Positions 21,722-31,960 of a stretch of DNA of 64,000 nt are shown piece by piece. Position 1 is the first letter of the stretch; each line of letters begins with the position of its first letter. The notes below the pieces were generated by a model that had not been told where the DNA came from, did not search any database, and saw only the letters and a list, made by a program, of their open reading frames with translations. This DNA comes from Orobanche coerulescens (taxonomy: Eukaryota; Streptophyta; Magnoliopsida; Lamiales; Orobanchaceae): positions 48,267,501 to 48,331,500 of the forward strand of contig CM065804.1 in NCBI GenBank assembly GCA_033398695.1, given 5' to 3'. Both the position numbers and the translations under genes were made by a program.

Positions 21722-23592
21722 TGTAACACCCCGAGATATTCAGAGTATATTACAGCGCCGTGGACCCCCCCCCACATGGGACCCACCAGGCTACAAACAA
21801 GAAAACTCCACTCGACTAACCATCCCGGTTAGCGAGGACACACATTTAATTATAAGACATAAAAAGTTACGCCCGGAGCAACCGGCGAAATGATCATCAA
21901 CCAACAATGTAACAATTTGAAAGTAGTACAATACGGAGTTGAATTTGAAAAGCCTAAGTACTCGCGAGTACAGTCTATCAGTTTATAAATGTAGAAAACA
22001 ACCAAATCGAAATGGACGAAAGAAATAGAAAGACCCAATTGCACATGTCAACGACCCTGGCCAACGTCCTCGCATCGTCTGTGCCCGCCGTCCGGATAAT
22101 CATAACTCGAAATCCATAACAAGAATTTCCCCAAAACGGGTCCCCAGAGGGGTTAGCAATTACGCTAGTACAAGTAATCAAGGCAAACCAATCGCTACAC
22201 ATTTCATAGTACATGCACCAATATCATTTCAAAAACCAAAACTAGACATGTCTTTTTCCTAAACAAACAAATACAATTAATTTGCCTAGACCGGACGAAG
22301 CCACGAATCCCACTCGAGGCCTCTAAGGACCCTCCCGAGCCGCCACATTCACAAAACAAATCAAGCACCACACGTCACCTAGACCGGGACGAAGCCACGA
22401 ATCCCACTCGAGGCCTCTAAGGACCCTCCCGAGTGGCTAGCGAATCAAACTCATGAATCCAGACGAGCCATAGATTCCCTCGAGGCCCCGTCGGACCCTC
22501 CCGAGGTGAGTAAAGCACACACAATATACATTACCATTTCACGTTAAGCATAAAGGTTTCCAAAAATACTTGCCTTGAATATTTTGATGACGCAACGAAC
22601 GGAAAGGATAATCACCGACGAACACTAGGAATCAACGGAACCAAACCTAACGATTCAAGAACATAATTACAACCAACTCTAGTCGAATACGGAAATGGAA
22701 TACACCAAAACCCGCCTACGATTCATGTATATTCATACCAAAAATAACAACGAGGGCGGACCACAACCAAACCCTCTCGATTCCGTAAAAATCTACAAAA
22801 TATCCATGAATCCGTAGGAAACTAAAGATACTAACAATATTAATCGTATTCATCAAGAATCCACCAACAAAACGGAACTAATCGGAAGAAAAACCCAAAA
22901 CCCCCAAATCTCCCAAAAATGGGTTCTTAGAAGATTACCTTGGATTAGGATGAATGATTCAAGAAGAAATCGATAATCTACAACAAAACTCGGAGTGGAT
23001 GATTTCTTCAAGTCCGAAAATGTTAAAATCGCCCAAAAGTTGCTCCTGAATCGCCCAAGACGAGAGGAAGAAAAGAGAGGAGAGGATATTGTAAATTCTT
23101 CCTCAGATCCCGTGTAATATAGTGAAACACAGCAGAACCTATCGGCCAGCCTATCGGCCGATAGGCCCAACCGATACCCATACAGAATGCCGGCAGTGGA
23201 GCCTATCGACCCCCCTATCGGCCGAAAGGCTCCTGGAAGTTCGAATGTGAAGAAATTTGAGGAAAAAGCTCCATTTCCACAACGATTGGCCAAGAACTGA
23301 AACGACCATAACTCTCTCGTCCGGACTCCGATTGACTCACCGTTAGAACCATTGGAAAGCTAACTCGATGTTCTATAATATTGCAAAGATTTATAAATTT
23401 TGGAGTCACCAAAATTAATGGTGATCTAACAAAGTCGAACTCATATGAGGAAAGTTGAAACAATGAACAATAACGAGAATACAATTCAACAGTTGACAGG
23501 AAGGACATACTGAAAGATACATGAGGGTCACTATGACCGAGAAATATACCAAAAATGAAAATACAAGGGAAAGAAAAATACCGGATATTACA
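21722..23592 (-). repeat. Element B 5' LTR (element sense)
   Basis: This is the partner of 14964-16834. Substitutions are few, but between about 22060 and 22480 there are numerous one- and two-base deletions relative to the other LTR (for example GGACCGGGACG against AGACCGGACG), while the rest is nearly identical. Confidence 0.95.
23136..23235 (-). promoter_or_regulatory. TATCGGCC palindrome cluster in B 5' LTR
   Basis: It contains the perfect 16-bp palindrome CCTATCGGCCGATAGG (23150-23165) plus ACCTATCGGCC, CCTATCGACC and CTATCGGCCG copies. It is the best preserved copy of this cassette type. Confidence 0.62.
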
Positions 23593-23597
23593 ACACC

Positions 23598-23749
23598 AAA
23601 TTTTGTGTTAGCGTAGATATTCAATTTAGTCCACAATAACACTAATTTATATCAATAATAACGTTAGAAATATATGTAGCCTTAAATCAAATTTGACCAA
23701 TTTTAAGCCATCTAAGGCTACACTTTTGCTTGTAACATCAAAAAAATAT
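23598..23749. repeat. CACTA right subterminal repeat region
   Basis: Motifs GTGTTAGCGTAGA, GTAGCC and GGCTACAC match those of the left subterminal region in inverted or direct orientation. The region is cut by element B, so part of it lies left of 14964. Confidence 0.75.
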
Positions 23750-23775
23750 TGTTGAAAGCCATATATGGTGTAGTG
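23750..23775 (-). repeat. CACTA right terminal inverted repeat
   Basis: It ends CCATATATGGTGTAGTG, the exact inverse of the left end, and is followed by the CGG duplication. Confidence 0.93.
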
Positions 23776-24962
23776 CGGGGTCTAGCAAGATGTGTAAGGA
23801 TTTGAAGCAATATTATTAGTGGGGGAATATGAAACGTTAAGTTGCAGAGTTCGGTTCGAGATGTTTAACCTGTCAGCAGGTTAAGATTGAGCATCAGCGA
23901 CCAGCAGGAATGCTGAACCCGCTCCCGATCCCCGAGTGGAAATGGGAGGACATATCGATGAATTTTATCACTAGCTTGCCGACGAGTCGTCGAGGGATGA
24001 ATACGATTTGGGTGATTGTGGATCGTCTCACCAAATCAACCCACTTTGTGGAGATTAAAGACATGTGGGGTCCCGAGAGATTGGCCCAGCTGTTTATAAA
24101 AGAGATTGTAAGGTTACATGGTACCCCCAAGAGTATTGTGTCGGATCGTGACAGGCGATTCGTGTCACATTTCTGGAAAGCAGATCATCGTGCGATGGGT
24201 ACGTAGTTGAACTTCAGTACAACATTTCATCTGCAGACTGATGGTCAGTCTGAGAGGACTATCCAAACTCTAGCGGATATCTTGAGGGCATGCGCTCTTG
24301 ATTGGAAGGACGATTGGGAAGCCCAACTTCCTTTGGTGGAATTCACTTACAATAATAATTGGCACGCTTCGATTCAGATGGCACCTTATGAAGCATTGTA
24401 TGGCCGTCATTATAGATCCCCTTTGTGTTGGGAAGACCTATCTGAATCTTTGGGTACGGAACCGGATATGTTGTTAGCAGCCCATGAGAAGATCGCTCTG
24501 ATTAGGAGTCGTTTGTTAACGGCTCAAAGCCGACAGAAGTCTTATGTAGACAACCGTCGACGACCGCTTGAGTTCGAGGTTGGTGACCATGTGCTAATGA
24601 AGGTGTCCCCTACTCGAGGTGTTTTTCATTTTGGGAAGAAAGGCAAGTTGAGTCTGAGGTATATCGGGCAGTTTGAGGTTTTGGAATCAGTAGGCGATCT
24701 GGCCTATCGTCTGGCGTTGCCACCAGCTCTGAGTCGGATTCATAACGTGTTTCATGTCTCCCAGTTGAGAAAGTATGTTTCTGATCCAAGTCATATACTT
24801 CAGTTCGATGAGATCGAGATAGCGGAGGATCATTCGTATGAGGAGTGTCCCGTACAGATACTTGAGAGAAGGATCAAACAATCGAGAAACAAGACGATTC
24901 CCCTGCTGAAGGTTCAATGGTCACGACACGGAGTCGAGGAGGCTACGTGGGAGACTCAGAGC
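23776..24962 (+). pseudogene. Element H pol, part 2: integrase to chromodomain
   Basis: The integrase frame cut at 1245 resumes here. CLTCQQVKI of the zinc-binding region, the core (about 23935-24280) and the C-terminal GDHVLMKVSPTRG region (24580-24760) are visible, followed by the chromodomain-like segment, cut at the WETQS position by element C. The first catalytic Asp is Asn (ISMNF instead of SMDF), VSDRD and QSERTIQ remain, and TAG at about 24204 replaces a Gln codon. The last five bases, AGAGC, are the target copy of element C. Confidence 0.92.
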
Positions 24963-27189
24963 TGTAACACCCCAAACTAGGCGGATATTACAGTGCCGTG
25001 GACCCCCGACTGGGACCCACCAGGCGAGTGAAAATGAATGAAATACACAGGGTAAATGTAGTACCGAACCACATTACATCATTAATTACTCCGATGAGGA
25101 GTTTCATACAACACACCCAAGGAAATGACCGAATACAAGTATATTTTCTATGGAGATAAAATATACAACACTGAATGAACTCAAAATCCAAACGGAAATC
25201 TGCAGCGGAAATAAAATAAGGAAACACGGTGAATGAAAGGACTGGGGTCCCCCTACTAGTATCACTGTGACTCCTTGCCGTCAACGTTATCTTCCCGTGC
25301 CTTAGCCTTGCCACAACCTGAAAAACAAAATCCCCCAATGGGGTCAGTTACACAGAACAACAATCCTCAAGAGTTAAATAAACACAATCATATATATGCT
25401 GTATAAACCACAAGTTCAATAAAAAATGAATCGGTTAGGTTATAACCCAATCTTGTTGAAAACATACGCAATCAAACATGCTGTATGAATCAACTAACGG
25501 TACGGCTCAAAGGGTGGCGCCACACTATGCCCGGGATGGAAATGTGTCCGTGCACAAGCCACCATAGAGTATCGATCGAATACACGTGTGGTCTTGTACC
25601 TAATCAGTCTCACGAAGTGATCTTCTCGTGTGCACAGTCCAATGTGAGGCCAACAATCAACACACGATTTAATATGTGCCCGACATGAAAATCCTACACA
25701 TACCAACCGGCACGCCAGTATGACCCGGAATGCCACGAGATAACAAAAGTGACATCGAAATCAATAATGACTTACCGAGATGAAATGACACTGAAATGAA
25801 TGATAGCTCAATGAAATAATTGGAACCGTCGTTCCTCGTGACTGAAGTGATTAATTGACAATGACAAGTATCGATACGGTTAATACAGAATGAATGAGTT
25901 ATGATTATGAATGAACAACAACGAAAGGAATGAATATCCCTTTTACTGAGTAAGAATTAACTTACCTTAACACCGGTGATGATACAATCTCTCTCGAACA
26001 ACGTCCTAAGGAAACTATTGGTCGCTCGAACAATCTTGAATAACACAATTACTAACAATCCGTTCAACATACGAATCAAACACGAATATAACTAACTCAA
26101 AACGTCGATACGACTAAACCAAGTTCATTGGGGCATTATATCGAACATGTTGAGGCCAAACTTCGATTGTTTACAACCAAACCTCAATAATACCAATATC
26201 AAATCCCCAAGAAGTGTTTCAAACCAACAAAACATCTTCAATACGATCAATAATCCAATATGAATATCCAAATTCGTGATTTCAACAACAATTAATCGAA
26301 AACCCCTAAATTCAACTCAATATTCAAAGTGTTCTTGAATAACCTTTCAATAATCTGATGAATATTCATACATACTCATAATCATATGTATATCTCTTCA
26401 TACAACATGATTATAACATCCAAAACATCATATCTCAACACAAATCGAAATCCAAGTGGTTTGGGAAAATTACCTTTGAAGATCCAAACACTTTGATTCG
26501 ATGAACACGCGTTAGATCGACGATCCGAGCTTCAAAACCAAATGAAAATGATGAAGAATCGAGTATTCAAGTGATTGATGATGAAATTTCTCCCACAAAC
26601 CCTCTCTCTCGGATGTAGGATGAAGAAATGAGTTTTTCTTCTCAAAAAACGAAGTTATAGTGCAGACTGCACTGTGTGTCGCGGCCCGGCCGAGTGTGCC
26701 GCGGCACAGGGCCGAAATCTGCCCCCAGTGCTCGGCAGTGTGCCGCGGCCCGGCCAAGTGTGCCGCGGCAATGACTCGTCAGTTTTCCGCGGCCCTGCCG
26801 GCAGGAGCTGCGGCCCCCGGTACAGGCGGGTCGGCCAAAATTGCAATATGTGTATGTCTTAGCTATTTCGACCATAACTCCCTCGTCCGGACTCCGATTG
26901 AATCACCGTTTAAACCATTGAAAAGATAACTTGATGCTCTATAATATTGAAAAGATTCAGAACTTTTGAAGTTTCCAAAAATTAATGGTGATTTTACAAA
27001 GTCAAACTCATACGTGGAAAAGTCGCTTAAGAACACGGAACTCAACAGAACGACACCGAAACGAACTCGGATGATAAAAAGTGTAGAATTAATCATTCCC
27101 GGAATGACGAAACGATAACAATAGAGTCGCTAAGATGGACTTACGCCAAAAAAATAAAATTACCCGAAATCCAAATTGCGGATATTACA
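24963..27189 (-). repeat. Element C 3' LTR (element sense)
   Basis: It is 2227 bp, beginning TGTAACACCCCAAACTAGG and ending TTGCGGATATTACA on the plus strand. It is highly similar to 31961-34178. It shares the module CTCGTCCGGACTCCGATTGA with element B but carries the GCCGCGGC cassette like A. Confidence 0.95.
26671..26820 (-). promoter_or_regulatory. GCCGCGGC cluster in C 3' LTR
   Basis: About six CCGCGGC(A/C)-type copies are present, several in the form CGCGGCCCGGCC. A possible TATA-like CACTATAACTTCG (minus strand) lies near 26649-26661, just downstream in element sense. Confidence 0.6.
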
Positions 27190-27206
27190 TATTACCCTCC
27201 TTAAAA
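27190..27206 (-). other. Element C polypurine tract, LTR-proximal
   Basis: On the minus strand TTTTAAGGAGGGTAATA adjoins the 3' LTR and is preceded by the conserved GGACGAAACTTC stretch. A second tract at 27587-27602 lies 400 bp further inside. Confidence 0.8.
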
Positions 27207-27240
27207 GAAGTTTCGTCCTGAAACTTAAAACAAGTAGGGA

Positions 27241-27586
27241 GAAGCAATATCCCGCTAGAAAAACTTAACGAGATACACAAGAACCGCAAATGTACCCAAC
27301 AATAGCATGATTCGAACAAGAAGGAAATTTGAAATGGCATGAATTCTAATATCAACATCGATTAATGAAGTAATTATAACGATCAAGATAATACTCTTGT
27401 CTAGATTCCCAAGTAAGGTTGAAACAATAAACAATATCGATACACAAATCGAAGTTATTCCGAACGGTGAACATGGATGAATGAATGTGGACGATGAACG
27501 GTTATTAACAAGTGAAAAATTACATAGAGACAATTACCGAATGAAATTACTGAGTGATAATGACTGAATTACAACCGGGTATTACA
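27241..27586 (-). repeat. Partial LTR start of another family inside element C, with its own polypurine tract
   Basis: In element sense the coding region is followed by a polypurine tract (27602-27587, TTTTAAGGGGGGTGTA), then TGTAATACCCGGTTG and about 345 bp similar to the beginning of solo LTR M (about 37565-37860), then the second tract and the real 3' LTR. A template switch during reverse transcription between two related elements would produce this. The inner boundary near 27241 is approximate. Confidence 0.72.
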
Positions 27587-27763
27587 TACACCCCCCTTAA
27601 AAGAGTTTCGTCCTCGAAACTAAGGGTCAAACAACTCGGGATAACTCTCTCGCATACCATCCTCGGTTTCCCAAGTAGCCTCTTCGACTCCGTGTCTAGA
27701 CCACTAAATTTTAACCAAAGGAATCGCCTTATTCCTCAACTATTTGATTCGCCGCTCTAAGAC

Positions 27764-30700
27764 TCATATGGGACACTCCTCATACGAATGATCATCTGCG
27801 ATCTCGATTTCGTCGAACTGAAGTATGTGGCTAGGGTCGGCAATATACTTCCGCAACTGAGATACGTGAAACACATAATGAATTCGGCTCGACGCCGGAG
27901 GTAAGGCCAATCGAAAAGCTAGCTCGCCTACTCGTTCCAAAATCTCAAACGGTCCAATAAATCTTGGACTCAACTTTCCCCGCTTCCCGAAACGGAAGAT
28001 ACCTCGACTCGGGGATACCTTGACCAACACGTGGTCACCTGTCTCGAACTCTAATGGTCAGCGACGATTGTCTGCATAAGATTTCTGTCGACTCTGAGCG
28101 GTCAACAAACAACTCTTGATCAAAGCTACCTTCTCATGGGCGGCTATAAGCATATCGGGCTCGGTGCCGATTGATTCTGATAAGTCATCCCAACACAAAG
28201 GAGATCGACAAGGACGACCGTACAAGGCCTTGTAAGGTGCCAACTTAATCGAAGCATGCCAACTATTATTATACGCGAATTCGATCAACGGTAGTTGGGC
28301 TTCCAAATCATCTTTCCAATCGAGAACACATGCCCTCAACATGTCCTCCAAAGTCTGAATAGTCCTCTCAGATTTTCCGTCGGACTGAGGATGAAAAGCT
28401 GTACTGAGATTAAGCTGAGTTCCCATAGCACGATGAACTGATTTCCAAAAATGAGACACGAATCGTCCGCCACGATTGGAAACGATACTTTTAGGAGTAC
28501 CGTGCAATCTCACTATTTCTTTGATGAACAACTGGGCAAGTCTCTCGGGACCCCAAGTATCCTTAATGTCGAGAAAATGAGCTGACTTAGCTAGGCGATC
28601 CACAATTACCCAGATTATATTCATGCCACGACGACTCGTTGTCAAACTCGTGATAAAGTCCATTGAAATATCTTCCCACTTCCATTGTGGAATAGGGAGA
28701 GGTTTCAGCATACCCTCCGGTCGTTGATGTTTTATCTTGACTTGCTGATAGGTCAAACATCTCGAAACAAATTCCGCGACTTCCCGCTTCATATTACTCC
28801 ACCAGTAATTTTGTTTCAAGTCTTTATACATCTTGCTAGATCCCGGATGAATGGAATAAGGGGTAGCATGAGCTTCTCTCAAAATTGAGTTTTTCAACTC
28901 GTCATTCGCCGGTATGCACAACCGATTCTTAAAACGCAAAAGTCCATCCTCGTGGACCACAAACCCGGGGGCTTTCCCCTGAGTCACATCCTCTCGAATG
29001 CGTAACAAAAATGGGTTCGAACCCTGATTCTCCTTGATCGCCTCCTCAAGTGGCCATGAAATCTCCAACGTACAAAGTTGCCCTTGTACTCGCAGTAACC
29101 AGAGCTTGATCTGGGGTCTCAGAAATTTATGTTGAAGTTCCTTCTGAACTATTAATCGAGCAAGCATCTGCTTCTGAACGGACTTACGACTCCAGGCGTC
29201 GGCGACAACGTTTGCCTTGCTCGGGTGGTAAAGTATCTCGATATCATAATCTTTGATCAGTTCCAACCACCGTCTCTGCCGCATATTTAACTCCTTCTGA
29301 GTAAATATATACTTTAAACTCTTATGATCGGTGAATATCTGACAGGTAACACCGTAAAGATAATGACGCCAAATCTTCAATGCGAACACCACGACTTCTA
29401 GCTCCAGGTCGTGGGTCGGATAATTAACCAGCTAATCCGAGGAAACTTCCGATTTCCTTAACATTCTTCGGAGGTTGCCAATCTCGGATAGCCTCCGTCT
29501 TCTGAGGGTCGACACGAACTCCGTCCGATGAAATTACATGCCCGAGAAACGTCGCTTCGGACATCCAGAACTCACATATGGAAAACTTTCCATAAAGTTG
29601 CTCTCGTCTCAACATGTCGAGAACCTGATGAAGGTGAAGCTCGTGCTCCTCCCGGTCACGAGAATAAATTAAAATGTCATCAATAAAGACAACCACGAAG
29701 TGATCCAAAAAGTCGATGAAGACCCGATTCATTAACTCCATGAATACCGCAGGTGCATTAGTGTATTAATTAACTCCACGAACTCATAATGGTCATAGCG
29801 TGTTCGAAACGCCGCCCTAGCGATTTCCGACTCTCGAATGCGCAACTGGTGATATCTAGATCTTAAGTCGATCTAGGAAAATACTGAAGCTCCCTGAAGT
29901 TGATCTAAGAGATCATCAATACGGGGTAGAGGATACTTATTCTTGATCGTCACCCTATTCAACTCCCGATAATTAATACACAAACGAAACGAAACATCCT
30001 TTTTGTTGACAAACAACACTGGTGCTCCCCACGGGGACGCACTCGATCGGATATAACACTTCTCGGTCAAATCCTCTAATTGATTCTTTAGTTCCTGCAC
30101 TTCGGTTGGGGCCATCCGATACGGTGCCTTCGATAATGGAGATGTACCAGGCTCCAACTCTATCGTGAATTTCGTATCCCTCGGTGGAGGTAAAATAGGT
30201 AGCTCGTCTGGGAGTACATCGCCAAACGATAACAATGATACCACGAATGGTTGAACACCTCGATCTCCTTAGAACGGCCAATCGATGGAAATGATACAAT
30301 GAATGATTGAACACCTCGACTGCCTTAGAATGGTCAATCGATGACAATGATATATAATGAATGATTGAACATCCCTGGTTGAGTAATTTACTGCTTTCAT
30401 CATATTAATGATTCTTCCGGAACAACGGGGATCACCTCCCTGAAATACACACTCGACTCCAACGACGGAAATGATAGGGACCATACGCTTACGAACATTG
30501 AGCATGGTGTCATGACGATCCATCCCACTAATACCCAATATTACATCGTCCTTAGGTAAATCCACCACGATTAGGTCCACCAACCACTCGCGGTTATTAA
30601 GCTTAATTCGGTCAGTTCTTAACCTCATGATTTCCGAAAATTCTTCTACCGTCAGGTAGACCAATGATATAAGGTCCATAATTATTAGGACTGTCTAAGT

Positions 30701-31523
30701 GAAGTCTACTCAAACATGATTCGGAAATGAATGAATGCGGTGCACCGGTATCAAAAAGGGTACACACATGTTTAGATAAAATTACGAATATACTTGAGAT
30801 CGTACGGGCCTCCGGATCATCGGTCCTCTTCATCTCGTGAATCCGGGACTTTCCGGCCCCCGAACTGTACGCTCCCATCTGATAAATATGAGCTCCGCTT
30901 TTATTCGCTTCCGTCGTCTTAAACGACGCTGACAAAGCAGTCTGATTCTGAGTCGCTGATTGCTTCGGGGCCTGAGATGCTACCGGAGTCGGCTTGGAGT
31001 CCCTTCGGCAAAAACGGACTTTATGCCCAACAATCCCACAATTATGGCACGTGATAGACGGTTTCAGACACTTAGTGCTGAAATGACACTGTTCTTCACA
31101 GTTGAAACAGGTGATGGCCGAACTGGCCGCTCGGGACTGAGATCCCGCACGATTATGCGCCATAGGAGGTCGCTCAGAAACGTTAGAGCCCACACGAGGC
31201 TTCTTGGAGGTTGACTGAACGCCTTCGGATTGATTACGCTTTGTTTATTTCTTGCTGACAGATGAAGGTTGTTGCTCAGCAATTTCCTTAGCAGCAGGCT
31301 CACACGGGAGACCTCTCTCAATTAAATCGGCCAGAGTGGCGCAATGATGATTGAGCAATTGCATATGGGTCATCATGACCTGCATAAGAGTGAGTGGATC
31401 AACCCGAACATCTTCCGAACGAGCTGAGCCCTGGGTACGACTTCCTGGCAGTGGGCGATTATTCCCCAAGTTTCGGCCTGCACCGTGGCCTCTCCCCGTG
31501 CATCCCCTGATAGCTCTCTCCAT
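27764..31523 (-). pseudogene. Element C gag-pol polyprotein, deleted and broken
   Basis: It starts MERAIRGCTGRG at 31523. The gag core is missing: after about 90 residues the frame goes directly to the KRNQSEG...KKPRVGS linker and zinc knuckles (CFNCEEQCHFSTKC and CHNCGIVGHKVRFC, about 31120-31010). Protease reads DTGAPHSF (about 30760). RT is at 30200-29430 with FIDDILIYS intact near 29685 and a stop near 29870. A deletion near 29430 joins the end of RT to the middle of RNase H, removing the first RNase H Asp. Integrase (28900-28370) has its second catalytic Asp changed to Asn (VSNRG) and a zinc Cys to Tyr (CLTYQ); the Glu remains (KSERT). TGA codons follow near 28055 and 27760. The element cannot move without help. 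Confidence 0.93.
30242..30376 (-). repeat. Two-copy tandem repeat in the protease-RT linker of element C
   Basis: A unit of about 66-68 bp containing ATGAATG.TTGAACACCTCGA and GG.CAATCGATG.CAATGATA is present twice in direct tandem, with a third partial start (ATGATTGAACATCCC). It lies where the sister elements have only a short linker, so it is an expansion within C. Confidence 0.75.
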
Positions 31524-31944
31524 ACTGAAGTAGGAAGGTCACATGATAATCATAGATCTCATATGAGTACCGCATTATGATTTACGTCATGAAATGATGA
31601 AAATGAGCATACACGCTCTAACACCGTGATTACATGAATGATTAACTGAGGTGACATGATTATCTGATGATATTCTTTAAATGATTATCTTGAACAAGTT
31701 AACAAGATTAATGATATGATCCTCAAGATCAACAACTCAGTAATGAAATGAATTGAGTGATTAATGAGTTAAAATGATCAACATGATTAAAATGAAAATG
31801 ATAAATGAAGAAATCTTACTGTTCTTTGGTCTGAATGGCTCGGCTCTTGCACAGGTCACACGTGACGCGAAAGTCCAATGATACTAGTCTGATGAACGAT
31901 GATTTAAAATGAGACATGACTTGGAAGGTAGTATTCAAAACCAC
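31524..31944 (-). other. Element C 5' untranslated leader
   Basis: This is about 420 bp of AT-rich, ATGA-rich DNA between the primer site and the gag start. No open frame or repeat of note is visible. Confidence 0.6.
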
Positions 31945-31956
31945 GCTTCGATACCA
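31945..31956 (-). other. Element C primer-binding site (initiator-Met tRNA)
   Basis: On the minus strand TGGTATCGAAGC lies four bases inside the 5' LTR. It has two mismatches to the usual iMet site. Confidence 0.78.
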
Positions 31957-31960
31957 ACTC

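Larger units (their letters stand above)
14964..23592 (-). mobile_element. Element B: complete Ty3/gypsy chromovirus, sister of A, minus strand
   Basis: The element has two 1871-bp LTRs and the duplication ACACC on both sides (14959-14963, 23593-23597). It lies in the right subterminal region of the CACTA element: joining the flanks gives a continuous GGCTACACCAAATTTTG. Gag-pol and most of the LTR are very close to element A, except for the promoter cassette region, which is of another type. Small indels break the polyprotein in many places. Confidence 0.95.
1246..23775. mobile_element. Non-autonomous CACTA (En/Spm-type) transposon with captured gene exons, split by elements A and B
   Basis: Both ends read CACTACACCATATATGG in inverted orientation, and the element is flanked by the 3-bp duplication CGG (1243-1245 and 23776-23778). 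Removing the element and one CGG restores the integrase frame of H through HPGSSKM, so the boundaries are exact. CACTA elements make 3-bp duplications and have short terminal repeats plus repeat-rich subterminal regions, as here. Subtracting A and B with their 5-bp duplications leaves about 5165 bp. I see no TNP2-like transposase in it, so it is probably non-autonomous. It carries minus-strand exons of a FES1-like gene and of a CWC16-like gene. The orientation of the element itself is not known. Confidence 0.93.
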
